NCBI GenBank assembly: GCA_903921945.1
Contig: CAIXSC010000487.1
Span: 1 to 10,653, forward strand
Direction: 5' to 3'
Source of the DNA: an uncultured Planctomycetaceae bacterium
GTDB lineage: Bacteria > Planctomycetota > Planctomycetia > Pirellulales > Pirellulaceae
DNA length: 10,653 nucleotides
Part shown: positions 1-7,174 of the stretch, one piece after another
Layout: every line of letters begins with the position of its first letter
How positions within the stretch are numbered: position 1 is the stretch's first letter
The notes under the pieces: generated by a model
The model's input: only the letters and a program-made list of their open reading frames with translations
What the model was told of the DNA's origin: nothing
Database searches by the model: none
Position numbers and translations under genes: made by a program

Positions 1-1
1 A

Positions 2-21
2 CACCAATTGGTGCCAGGCAC
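2..21. repeat. Two overlapping short palindromes at the left edge
   Basis: Positions 2-13 read CACCAATTGGTG, a perfect 12-bp palindrome. Positions 11-21 read GTGCCAGGCAC, a palindrome around a single central base. They lie immediately before the first recognisable codons of the decayed DUF1549 gene. Short GGTGCC/GGCACC palindromes resemble small dispersed intergenic repeats, but a copy count across the genome is not possible here. They could equally be chance palindromes in a decaying sequence. Confidence 0.3.
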
Positions 22-349
22 GAATGGCCTTTCCGATCGACGCACTCTGGCCCGCCGGCTCTTCCTACAGATCATCGGTCTGCCGCCAACTCCCGAGCAG
101 ATGTCGGAGTTTCTCGCCGTCGAACAGCTTGACACAATCGGCCGAACCGTGCTCCCGCAGACGCTTGGTTGCGTCTGCTGCCACAACCACAAATTCGACC
201 CGATCCAGCCCGCGGATTACTACGCGCTCGCCAGCATTTTCACGTCGACGGATGTGATGGAGCAGCGATACATGCAGGGCGAGCAGCGGCTGATGGAGCG
301 ACCGGTCGGCATCGGCGAGCTGGATGTAGCGAGCGATGATGCCTCGTGA
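8..349 (+). pseudogene. DUF1549 (planctomycete cytochrome-c-like) remnant with large internal deletion
   Basis: The translated frame joins two pieces of a DUF1549 domain that are normally well over 100 residues apart. Residues 10-39 (DRRTLARRLFLQIIGLPPTP followed by a short FLAVE stretch) match the N-terminal part of the domain. Residues 40-80 match the conserved later part: a DTIGRT segment, then TLGCVCCHNHKFDPI with an intact CxxCH haem-type motif (C55, C58, H59), then DYYALASIF. The block between FLAVE and QLDTIG, near nucleotide 124, is missing. Proteins of this family are typically about 700-1,100 residues and have a DUF1553 domain after DUF1549; this frame stops at 349 after 113 residues. 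The ATG at 8 is probably not the original start, because upstream family sequence is absent. The family is abundant in Planctomycetes and usually exported; its biochemical role is not settled. I read this as a pseudogene and not as a small functional protein. Confidence 0.82.
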
Positions 350-521
350 CGTCGATAAATCGCGAAACGAGCACATCCGAGTGGCTGGCCATTTCAACGA
401 CAAGGGCAATGAAGTCCAGCGCGGCTTCCCGCGGGTCATCAGCGATACTCATCCTGAGATTCCGCCGGAGGTGAGCGGCCGCCGAGAGTTGGCTCGCTGG
501 CTGCCCGGACGCTCGATCTGA
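339..521 (+). pseudogene. DUF1553 domain N-terminal remnant
   Basis: This frame is offset from the DUF1549 piece and overlaps its end by a few bases. It encodes about 60 residues, including HIRVAGHFNDKGNEV, RGFPRVIS and IPPEVSGRRELARWL. These match the start of DUF1553, where the family shows an R-G-n-x(2-3)-G-x-x-V-x-R-x-F-P-x-V block followed by P-x-G-S-S-G-R-x-x-L-A-x-W-L. The frame ends at a TGA (519-521) just after the LARWL motif, so the rest of DUF1553 (normally around 200 further residues) is absent. With the preceding fragment it is the collapsed remainder of one DUF1549/DUF1553 gene, broken by a frameshift and by deletions. Confidence 0.78.
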
Positions 522-529
522 AACCGATG

Positions 530-586
530 GACTCGTCTGTCTGGTACCTCGTCGTCTGTCTGGTGCCTTGTTGTCTGCGAGGTACC
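530..586. repeat. 19-bp tandem repeat, three copies
   Basis: Three adjacent 19-bp units occupy 530-548, 549-567 and 568-586. The middle unit reads TCGTCGTCTGTCTGGTGCC. The flanking copies differ at a few positions and end in GGTACC. The last copy runs into the perfect 12-bp palindrome CGAGGTACCTCG (578-589). The array sits exactly where the remainder of DUF1553 and most of DUF1501 should be, between the two surviving gene pieces, so it marks a deletion or insertion junction. No reading frame continues through it. Confidence 0.75.
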
Positions 587-590
587 TCGG

Positions 591-728
591 GGATCAACCG
601 ACGAATTCGGTTACGCTCCCGAGGAGAATCCTATTCACATGCACGCTCTGCGTGAGCCCCAGCCGCACGCCCTTGGAGTTGATCACGAACGGTTGGCCTA
701 TCGCCATACCGCCAGCACACGATCTTGA
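591..728 (+). pseudogene. DUF1501 C-terminal remnant
   Basis: Read from 591, the frame gives GSTDEFGYAPEENPIHMHAL, then a degraded stretch, then ALGVDHERLAYRH, and stops at TGA 726-728. This aligns without gaps to the C-terminal signature of DUF1501 proteins, in which TDEFGY, a conserved N-P-x-H-x-H-D-L segment, LLGLDHERLTYRY and GRD follow one another. The H-A-T-x-L-H segment is mutated and the final GRD-x-RLTD part is lost, which shows point decay as well as truncation. The N-terminal several hundred residues are missing. DUF1501 genes commonly lie directly downstream of DUF1549/DUF1553 genes in planctomycetes, so this is the second gene of the same collapsed pair. Confidence 0.72.
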
Positions 729-805
729 AGGGCAAATGCTGCCGCCGCTTCACTGGGATTCTTTCCTTGCACTCTTATCTCTTTATGCAGGGCGAAATCA
801 GTTCG

Positions 806-3800
806 TCAGGGCTTCCTGTCTAGCTTGGAATCCAGGAGGTCATCGATGTCCTCCTGTCCACGGGGAATCTTGGGCTTCCGTTCCATCTCGCTGCGGGACG
901 GCTGGAATCGCACGAAACCCCAGAGATTCGGCGTCAGTTTCGCTTCGGTTGGCTCGTCCGTGGTGCCGCTGGCCGTCGCGTTCGCCCAGTACTTGCGCGC
1001 CGTCGTGAGTTGGCCATCGCGCGACGACAGGACGCCCCAATCCATGCGATGGGTCGCGTCGATCGTCGGCTTGAGTCCCAGTTCCTTGAGCGGCAAAGCG
1101 GCGCTCACCACCGTCTCCTCGCCCGATGTAGACACCGTAACGATGGCGTCCTTCAGGATCGCGACTTGATCGAAACTTGTCGTGCCACCGGCAACCGTGG
1201 TGGTCGCCCATGCTTGTTCCTTCGGGGCCTGCGGTGCGACCGGTCGATAGAGAACGGCAACCGGTTTGTCACGCAGCACCGTCACGACGACTCGAATATC
1301 GCCAGCGACCGGCTGGCTGCGCTCCCTGTCAGCAGCCGCATCGATACCCAATTGAAAGTCCACACAGGTGCCCGTCTTGAATACACGGCGGAAGTCATCG
1401 CCACTGTTGCGGAACGGTCCTGAGGCGGCGGTTCGCAACGACCATTTCAAGTACAGATAGTTCGAGTCGTAACCGATGCGGAACTTGGCGAGGTCCTTAA
1501 TCTCGCTCGCAGCGATCTCGTTGGCCGACGACGTTTCGGGAATCTCGCCCAGGTTGCAGTGGATGATCGGCGGCGTCGCAAAATGCGCCTTGCGAATCCG
1601 GGCGGCCTCCCACTGCTGTGTCCGATCCAACATCGCCCGGGTCACCGGGAATTCGCCGCTGCCGCGCGTGAACTTTTCGATGCCCCGAACCTCAACAACC
1701 GATGTGCTTTGACCGACGAGATAGTATTTGTCGTCTTGTTCAGTGCGGCAGAAATAGTGGTGGAAGTGCTCCTGGCCGAGCGTCAGGCCATCCAAGCGGG
1801 TGCCGCGCGCGTGCGTCTCCGGCCACCCCTTTGCCCGCGGGTCGCGCGTGTGATGCGTGACATGCCCGGCGAGCAGACCGTCCGCTGTCCAAAGATTCAT
1901 CTGCCCGTTGTTCGCATGGATGACGAAGAACTCGCCGAGGTCCCCCGCCGCCGCGACCGCATGGCCCGCGATTCCAAACTGGAGATCGACCAGCCCCGGA
2001 CTCCACGGTGGCACGGTCAAGCCCTGCAATCCAAGCTGGGCCGGGTACGACCAAATGCGTTCGCCCTGCGGCGACAGCACCTCGTTGCCCTGCCCCGCTT
2101 CGCCGAAGCGGAAGTAGGTTCCGTTGTTGAGACGCAGGAGCGCCGCGAACGCCATCTGCCGGGCTTCGAAGACCGGTGTCCCGTCCGACAGCATCTCCTT
2201 GACTTCGTAACGGGTGTTTCCTGCCATCACACCCAACTCGCGATCGAAAGGCCCGAGGTTCGCGGCCTCCTGGGCTCGCGGTGTAAACACCACTTCGTCC
2301 AACTGGACTGCGCCATCTCCACTGCGATCGATCCAGACAAAATTGAATTCCCCGAACGGCCTTCCGGCGAGTTTCTGCTGGGCCTCGACGGTGCGCACGT
2401 ATGAGAATGACGCAGCCGCCCCCATCGCGGCGACCATGCGGACTGTCGCGGTCTTCTCGTCGAACAGGAACACGGCGCCGACCGGCATGGTCGGCTGATG
2501 ACTGAGGGGCGCCGAAACCAAGTAGATTCGCCCTTTGTATCGGATCGGCACCCACTCGGTACGGAACGTCGCTTCGCCACCCCACACGCTGGCCTCTTCG
2601 TATTTCATCGACACCAGCGCCTTGAGACGTGTCGTGCCTTTCTCCCAATCGAGATCGAAGAGCATGTCTTTGAACCAAAACCGCGACTTGTCGTAAGGGT
2701 CAAGCACGCCGCCGCCGCCGTAGTTGGCGCCGCCGAGGTAATCTTGCAAATGGGCGCCGTCCGTCTTGAATCGCATGACTCGTCGAGGATTCTCGTGCGG
2801 GTAGACAAGCCAGATGTTGTCGCCGGCGGGATCGGTGGACATCGCGCAGAGGTCCCCGAATCGCGTCGGATCGTATGGTCCAGGCTTCTGCGGACCAGGC
2901 CGGCCAATGTCATGCAGATATGCTCCACCCGCATCGTAGGCACGAACCACGCGGCGATCCGAACCATGGTCGTACACATACAGCCGGCCCTTGCCGTCGA
3001 CCGTAAGCAGACGAGGTTCCTTGAGATCCGTGATGAACTTTGTCAGTTCAACAGTCGCCGCGTTCCTCTTCGAGATACTCCCTTTCACCACGTCGCCATC
3101 CTGTATGCCGAAAAGTTCGCCCGCCCCATGGAAGGCGATAGCGCCCGTGAGCGACGACGGCAGTTCCTGAATGAGTTGACCCGTGTCGCCGTCGTACGCG
3201 CACAGTCGCTGCACGACCATCTTGTTTACAGGCGGCTCGCCACCGATGTACTCCACGGGTGTGATGCCGTACACGCGGCAGCGTTTCGGGTCGATGGTCC
3301 GGCCACCGCGATCCTTGCGAACTCCTTCCGGCCTGCCTGTTTGCTCGCCCCACTGACTCACGATCCGAAGCCGGACCGCTCGCGTTTCCCAATCGCGATG
3401 GAAGTCCACGACACCGTCGAGGTATCGGGCCAAAGTGTTATTCGAACTGTCTGGCTGATAGTAATTGCGGCGCGGCTGTTGATACGTTGCCACGTTTTGC
3501 CATCCTGCCTCGCCGGCGATATCGATGGCTCCCGTTGACGACCCGACATAGACATCGATCTCGGTACGAGCGCCATCAATCTCTTTAATCGCCAGCCCGC
3601 GAACTTTTCGGGGCTGCTCCCATTCCATGGCGTAAATCGCGGGTTGGCGTTCGCTCAAGATCTCGGTTCGCTCGGCGTCCCACTCGCCAGTCGTCTCGTC
3701 GATCGTCCCCGAGTTCACGCGAATTGTGGCATCGGGCAGCAAGCCCCTCAGCCCCATCCGCAGGATTCGCATTCCTTCCATCCGGCCAAACCACTCGTCA

Positions 3801-6007
3801 CGTTTGAGCGCGGCCTTCGGTTGGCCACCCTTGGCCGCGGTGGTGAGATCAATATCCAGCGCATCGAGGATCGCGTCGCTGGGCTTATAGAATGTGAGCC
3901 GTAGGGCGCGGGTCGAAGTCCCGGCGGGTACCGGAATGCAGTTCCAAGCGGCGAGCTTGCCGAGTTTCACCTCGGACCAGTGAGCCTCCGTGTACGGCTG
4001 CGGCGGATACGGCGCATCCGGCTTCAAAACGCTGATGCGAAACTTCACGTCGGGATGGTCTTGCTCCGGTCGCGGGAACACCAAGCTACCGATCGCGACA
4101 TTCGTCTTGAGCGCGAGGACGATGTGCTGTTGCGGCTGCGCGCCCTTGGTGCTGTGCAGCATGAGCCCGTTCGCGCGATCATCACCGTTAATGTGCCCGC
4201 CGAGCCGAAATAGACTTAAAAAATCCCGCTGCGGACTGACGGGAATGCCGTAGTTGTCGCTCCGTTTGAGGGTCGCCGGGAGCTTTGGCACACATTGTTC
4301 GATGTCCACCATCGACGTGTCGCCCGCGTTGTCCAAGTACGGCACGGGCGAATTGAACGCGACGTAGATCGTGTTGTCCCAGGCAGCAAGGCCGACCGGC
4401 TTTCCCTTTCGTCCCGACGTGGGGTTCAGCTGGAAGAGCGGCTTGCGTGTCCGTGTCGCGGCTTCGTATCGAAAGACGGTGTTTCCCTGCCGTATGAACA
4501 GCGTCTTGCCGTCTGTGAACAGACTTTCAGCCGGGTCGCCAGTGCCCCATTTCTTCGCACCGTTGTAATCCGTTTCGATGAACGCATGGCCGCCTTCGGT
4601 GCCACCAGCGCCCTGATATACGGTGTCGCCGACAACACAGACGGAACTTTGATTGCCATGATTCGAAAGCCAGCCGCTCCGGGGCATGCCGGTCCACCAG
4701 GGCGAACTGTTCGGCGAGTGCTGCTCGACATTCGGATACGGCGTCATCTGGTAATGCAGTTCGAGCGGCGGCGCGGAGATGACTTTCCAACGATATTCGC
4801 CGGGAGGAACCGGCACGCCACGGTCGTCCTTCAAATCCCACGGTTCGCTCTGGCTGCCGGCTTGTCGGGGTACTTGAGCGAACAAATTGCGCACGCGTCG
4901 GCCGCGGGAGTCGTCAATCACCAGAGCGGCTTCGCCAGCGCGCGGCAACGAGTAGGTGATCGTGAAGGGCGGTGGCGTTTCCGCTGTGCTCGGCGGATCG
5001 GGCAACGGTCGGTTGCCGAGGTCTGCCATCGCCGAAAACTCGCGGATCAACACCGCTCGTCGCTCGCGCGGATGCGTTTCCAGAATGACCAGCTTGAGCG
5101 CCCGGGTTGTCACTGCGGGGAACGTGATCGAGCATTGTGTTTCGTTCTGCGTCTTCTGCTTGAATGCTTCCACGAACCGCACTCGCTGCCAGTCCTTGTC
5201 CGAGGCGAGGGCCGGGTTGTCGCGACCGTTGCCGGTGAACGCGAACAAGAGAAACTGATCGACGTTGGAGAGCAGTCGAACTGCCGAGAGCGTTTGCGGA
5301 GCTTCCCACACGAGCGTGAACCATGATGGATTCACACTGCTGATCGGCGGAACGATGTATCTGCCTTCTTTGTCCGGTCCCGTGCTCTGCCATGCTCCGC
5401 CACTAATCACACTGCTCGGATCGGTACCGAAGGGTCCGATATCGGCCTGAGCGATTGCGTAGGGCGTGAAATTGAATAGTCGGTTTCGAAACAAATGCCA
5501 GTAGCGGATCGTGGGTGGCTCTGCCGATCCCGTTTGGGTACAGAGCAAAGCTCGCGTGGTGAAACCGGCCGCACATGCCACATCGTAACGGCTGCCGCTC
5601 TTCGTAGCGGCGAGCGTTTCCCAGTCGGCGTCACGAGCCGGATCACCCGGATACGTGGCGTCCGCCTTCAGAGCGCGAAACACGATCGCCCCCCCAGCAC
5701 CGCTCTCCAATTCGGCCAGGAACGCTCCTAACTTGACCGTCTGCTTAAATGCAAGTCGATAATGAAAGGTGCTGGAACTCGCTTCCGCGGGGGCGGTGGC
5801 TTTCCATTGGCCTCCACCCTTCTCTAAATCCAGCAGTGCCGAGAGCGTGGCCGGCGCGATCATTTCCGCTCCATTACCACCAATCGATTGGGTTGCCGCC
5901 AAATCGATTCCACTTTCAGCCACGGCCGGCTCAAGGCCCTCGGCGGCGTCGACGCGAATGCTGGCGAAACCGCAGCAGAGGAGCGTTACCAGCAATAATT
6001 CCTTCAC
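806..6007 (-). CDS. Giant exported multidomain protein: discoidin-like modules, FlgD-like Ig, beta-propeller, CBM9-like C-terminus
   Basis: About 1,733 residues. I choose the GTG at 6007 because GAGGAA (6020-6015) lies 7 nt upstream and the product then starts MKELLLVTLLCCGF, a normal Sec signal peptide cleaved near residue 22. The frame is also open to a GTG at 6034, which would add nine residues and has no ribosome site. Domains in order: two discoidin-like modules (about 80-158 and 228-325); a FlgD-type Ig domain (about 347-409: Y-S-L-P-R-A-G, then WDLKDDRGVPVPPGEYRW); beta-propeller blades (about 440-595); two more discoidin-like modules (about 630-722 and 788-917); further NHL-like propeller sequence (about 925-1440) with a calcium-type EF-hand loop DRSGDGAVQLDE (1227-1238); and a CBM9-like domain (about 1475-1702, with YDSNYLYLKW). 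No catalytic motif is recognisable. It probably binds or scaffolds glycans at the cell surface or outside. The gene lies 274 nt downstream of the GntR-type regulator. Existence is certain; function is inferred. Confidence 0.9.
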   Translation of the reverse strand: MKELLLVTLLCCGFASIRVDAAEGLEPAVAESGIDLAATQSIGGNGAEMIAPATLSALLDLEKGGGQWKATAPAEASSSTFHYRLAFKQTVKLGAFLAELESGAGGAIVFRALKADATYPGDPARDADWETLAATKSGSRYDVACAAGFTTRALLCTQTGSAEPPTIRYWHLFRNRLFNFTPYAIAQADIGPFGTDPSSVISGGAWQSTGPDKEGRYIVPPISSVNPSWFTLVWEAPQTLSAVRLLSNVDQFLLFAFTGNGRDNPALASDKDWQRVRFVEAFKQKTQNETQCSITFPAVTTRALKLVILETHPRERRAVLIREFSAMADLGNRPLPDPPSTAETPPPFTITYSLPRAGEAALVIDDSRGRRVRNLFAQVPRQAGSQSEPWDLKDDRGVPVPPGEYRWKVISAPPLELHYQMTPYPNVEQHSPNSSPWWTGMPRSGWLSNHGNQSSVCVVGDTVYQGAGGTEGGHAFIETDYNGAKKWGTGDPAESLFTDGKTLFIRQGNTVFRYEAATRTRKPLFQLNPTSGRKGKPVGLAAWDNTIYVAFNSPVPYLDNAGDTSMVDIEQCVPKLPATLKRSDNYGIPVSPQRDFLSLFRLGGHINGDDRANGLMLHSTKGAQPQQHIVLALKTNVAIGSLVFPRPEQDHPDVKFRISVLKPDAPYPPQPYTEAHWSEVKLGKLAAWNCIPVPAGTSTRALRLTFYKPSDAILDALDIDLTTAAKGGQPKAALKRDEWFGRMEGMRILRMGLRGLLPDATIRVNSGTIDETTGEWDAERTEILSERQPAIYAMEWEQPRKVRGLAIKEIDGARTEIDVYVGSSTGAIDIAGEAGWQNVATYQQPRRNYYQPDSSNNTLARYLDGVVDFHRDWETRAVRLRIVSQWGEQTGRPEGVRKDRGGRTIDPKRCRVYGITPVEYIGGEPPVNKMVVQRLCAYDGDTGQLIQELPSSLTGAIAFHGAGELFGIQDGDVVKGSISKRNAATVELTKFITDLKEPRLLTVDGKGRLYVYDHGSDRRVVRAYDAGGAYLHDIGRPGPQKPGPYDPTRFGDLCAMSTDPAGDNIWLVYPHENPRRVMRFKTDGAHLQDYLGGANYGGGGVLDPYDKSRFWFKDMLFDLDWEKGTTRLKALVSMKYEEASVWGGEATFRTEWVPIRYKGRIYLVSAPLSHQPTMPVGAVFLFDEKTATVRMVAAMGAAASFSYVRTVEAQQKLAGRPFGEFNFVWIDRSGDGAVQLDEVVFTPRAQEAANLGPFDRELGVMAGNTRYEVKEMLSDGTPVFEARQMAFAALLRLNNGTYFRFGEAGQGNEVLSPQGERIWSYPAQLGLQGLTVPPWSPGLVDLQFGIAGHAVAAAGDLGEFFVIHANNGQMNLWTADGLLAGHVTHHTRDPRAKGWPETHARGTRLDGLTLGQEHFHHYFCRTEQDDKYYLVGQSTSVVEVRGIEKFTRGSGEFPVTRAMLDRTQQWEAARIRKAHFATPPIIHCNLGEIPETSSANEIAASEIKDLAKFRIGYDSNYLYLKWSLRTAASGPFRNSGDDFRRVFKTGTCVDFQLGIDAAADRERSQPVAGDIRVVVTVLRDKPVAVLYRPVAPQAPKEQAWATTTVAGGTTSFDQVAILKDAIVTVSTSGEETVVSAALPLKELGLKPTIDATHRMDWGVLSSRDGQLTTARKYWANATASGTTDEPTEAKLTPNLWGFVRFQPSRSEMERKPKIPRGQEDIDDLLDSKLDRKP

Positions 6008-6014
6008 GATTCGA

Positions 6015-6020
6015 TTCCTC
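6015..6020 (-). promoter_or_regulatory. Ribosome binding site that decides the start of the giant gene
   Basis: On the minus strand this reads GAGGAA and lies 7 nt before the GTG at 6007. It is the only good Shine-Dalgarno-like match near either candidate start. It lies inside the longer reading frame that begins at 6034, which favours the shorter protein whose first residues form the signal peptide. Confidence 0.6.
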
Positions 6021-6034
6021 GCACTTTGAGACAC

Positions 6035-6061
6035 GCCGGTCTTGCGGTGACGCTCACCGGC
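6035..6061 (-). promoter_or_regulatory. Perfect 15-bp inverted repeat upstream of the giant gene: candidate operator or leader hairpin
   Basis: Positions 6045-6059 read CGGTGACGCTCACCG, two perfect 6-bp arms around a 3-bp centre, 38 bp upstream of the chosen start. A second pair of 6-bp arms, GCCGGT (6035-6040) and ACCGGC (6056-6061), shares four bases with the first. In RNA the two hairpins would therefore be mutually exclusive. A dyad of this size between a GntR-family gene and its downstream neighbour is a reasonable operator candidate; a translational leader structure is the alternative. No other copy was found by eye upstream of the other genes in the window. Confidence 0.4.
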
Positions 6062-6281
6062 TTTACCCTCAACAATCCAAAATGCCGCCGTCCGCGTGTT
6101 TAAGCATCGGACAGCATGGCAAAGTCATTCTCGAAGTACACAGAACTTCCTAACCAGACTGAATGTGGACAGGGCCATCCAACCCGTGGCGGAGCGAGGC
6201 GCCGTGCGGCACCGCTTTCATGATTACGGGTAAGCGACCTTCGCACACGCCAAGCGCGGAAAAGCTTCTCCGATGGCGGCG

Positions 6282-6953
6282 TCATATCCGCTCTTTGTGG
6301 CTCTCGATATGCTTCCGCAACTCCGCCGTCGCCGCCTCGACATGACCTCTAGCCAATTCTTCCACCAGGCGTTGATGGCTTTCAACACCCTTCCGCCATT
6401 CGGCTCTCTGCACGCTCTCGCGGAAGCGTTGAAAGAAAACATGCAACAAGTCGCCAAAGGCTACCAACGGTTGCAGTCCGCTCGCATCCAACAGCGAACG
6501 ATGGAATTCGATATCCAGATCGATCCACAACTTGAGGTCGCTTGCTGAACGAAACCGCTCGACAAGCTCCCGCAGTCGAGCCTCGATCGCCGGATCGACT
6601 TTCATCCGACGAGCGACATGCGGCAGCACTCCCGTTTCCAGAATCACGCGGCTGTCGATAAGTTGCTGCGGATCGACATCGAGCAGTCCCGCATGAAACC
6701 CCAAATGCTCGGTCACCCGCCCCATGTCAATCCGGCCAACCGTCAGCCCGACACCCGGCTTCGATTCGACGATGCCGAGAAACTCAAGCGCTTTCGTCGC
6801 CTCGCGCAGGCTGAGCCGGCTGATACCCAACGTCTCTGCCAACTGCGTTTCGGTGGGCAGGCGATCGCCGGATGTGAGCTTTCGCTCGACGATGTACTTC
6901 TTGATTTGCTCAGTCGCCTGATCGCGAATCTTGGGACGACGGAGAGTTTTCAT
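6282..6953 (-). CDS. GntR family transcriptional regulator, FadR subfamily (FCD domain)
   Basis: 223 residues, the normal length for the subfamily. Residues 10-75 form the GntR winged helix-turn-helix: the family signature runs from I-x-x-G-x-R-L-P-T-E (SGDRLPTE at 28-35) through LAETLGISRLSLREATKALE (38-57) to the wing GIVESKPGVGLTV. Residues about 95-220 form the all-helical FCD effector domain. Its metal-ligand pattern is present as D147-x3-H151, H193 and H215. The gene starts with ATG at 6953 and no strong ribosome site precedes it. FadR-type FCD regulators usually sense carboxylates such as sugar acids or other organic acids; the ligand here is unknown. It lies among genes for secreted proteins with carbohydrate-binding folds, so it probably controls them. 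The 221-nt gap upstream could hold its own promoter, but no convincing promoter or dyad was seen there. Confidence 0.93.
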   Translation of the reverse strand: MKTLRRPKIRDQATEQIKKYIVERKLTSGDRLPTETQLAETLGISRLSLREATKALEFLGIVESKPGVGLTVGRIDMGRVTEHLGFHAGLLDVDPQQLIDSRVILETGVLPHVARRMKVDPAIEARLRELVERFRSASDLKLWIDLDIEFHRSLLDASGLQPLVAFGDLLHVFFQRFRESVQRAEWRKGVESHQRLVEELARGHVEAATAELRKHIESHKERI

Positions 6954-7174
6954 GACGAGCCCGCCCGTTCGGTGGATTGGTTTGCAGCCCGATTCCCAAA
7001 AGGCAAATTATCTGATGATCCAACAGGCAGCAAGGCGATTCACTCGATCCCACGAGTTGGGCTGGAGAACGGGCAACCGCTCCACCTGCTTGCGATTGCG
7101 AGCACTCTGGAGGGGCCGATTCGCTGAACTCTCGGCCTCGTCGGCGGGTCTCTTATCGGCGGCCCCTCGGCGCG

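Noticed and set aside
568..1008. 146-codon plus-strand frame across the DUF1501 remnant and the end of the giant gene
   Set aside because: It uses a different frame from the recognisable DUF1501 residues, crosses the tandem repeat and runs antisense into the giant gene. Its product has no family resemblance.
1559..2404. Long plus-strand open frame of about 281 codons opposite the giant gene
   Set aside because: It is antisense to a gene with clear domains and a signal peptide. It is arginine-rich with no recognisable motif, as expected for the opposite strand of GC-rich coding DNA.
2498..3538. Long plus-strand open frame of about 346 codons opposite the giant gene
   Set aside because: Same reasoning: it is a composition-driven antisense frame with no domain, signal or ribosome site.
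4295..5326. Long plus-strand open frame of about 343 codons opposite the giant gene
   Set aside because: Antisense to the discoidin, Ig and propeller coding region, whose sense protein has recognisable family motifs. The antisense product has none.
6198..6213. GGCGCC/GGCACC stem between the regulator and the giant gene, considered as a terminator
   Set aside because: It is a 6-bp stem with a wobble pair and no T-run. It is GC-rich sequence that folds easily by chance.
6100..6285. 61-codon minus-strand frame whose ATG overlaps the stop of the GntR-type gene (ATGA)
   Set aside because: The overlap looks like translational coupling, but the product has no domain, no signal and an arginine- and proline-rich composition. 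It also lies in the spacer that should hold the control region of the giant gene.
7007..7033. Possible promoter for the GntR-type gene (minus-strand TTGCTG and GATAAT)
   Set aside because: The spacer is only 15 bp, and planctomycete promoter consensus is not firm enough to support a call from one weak match.
7114..7137. Inverted repeat GGCCGA/TCGGCC downstream of the glycosidase-like gene, considered as a terminator
   Set aside because: The stem is only 6 bp with a 12-base loop, and no T-run follows on the minus strand.
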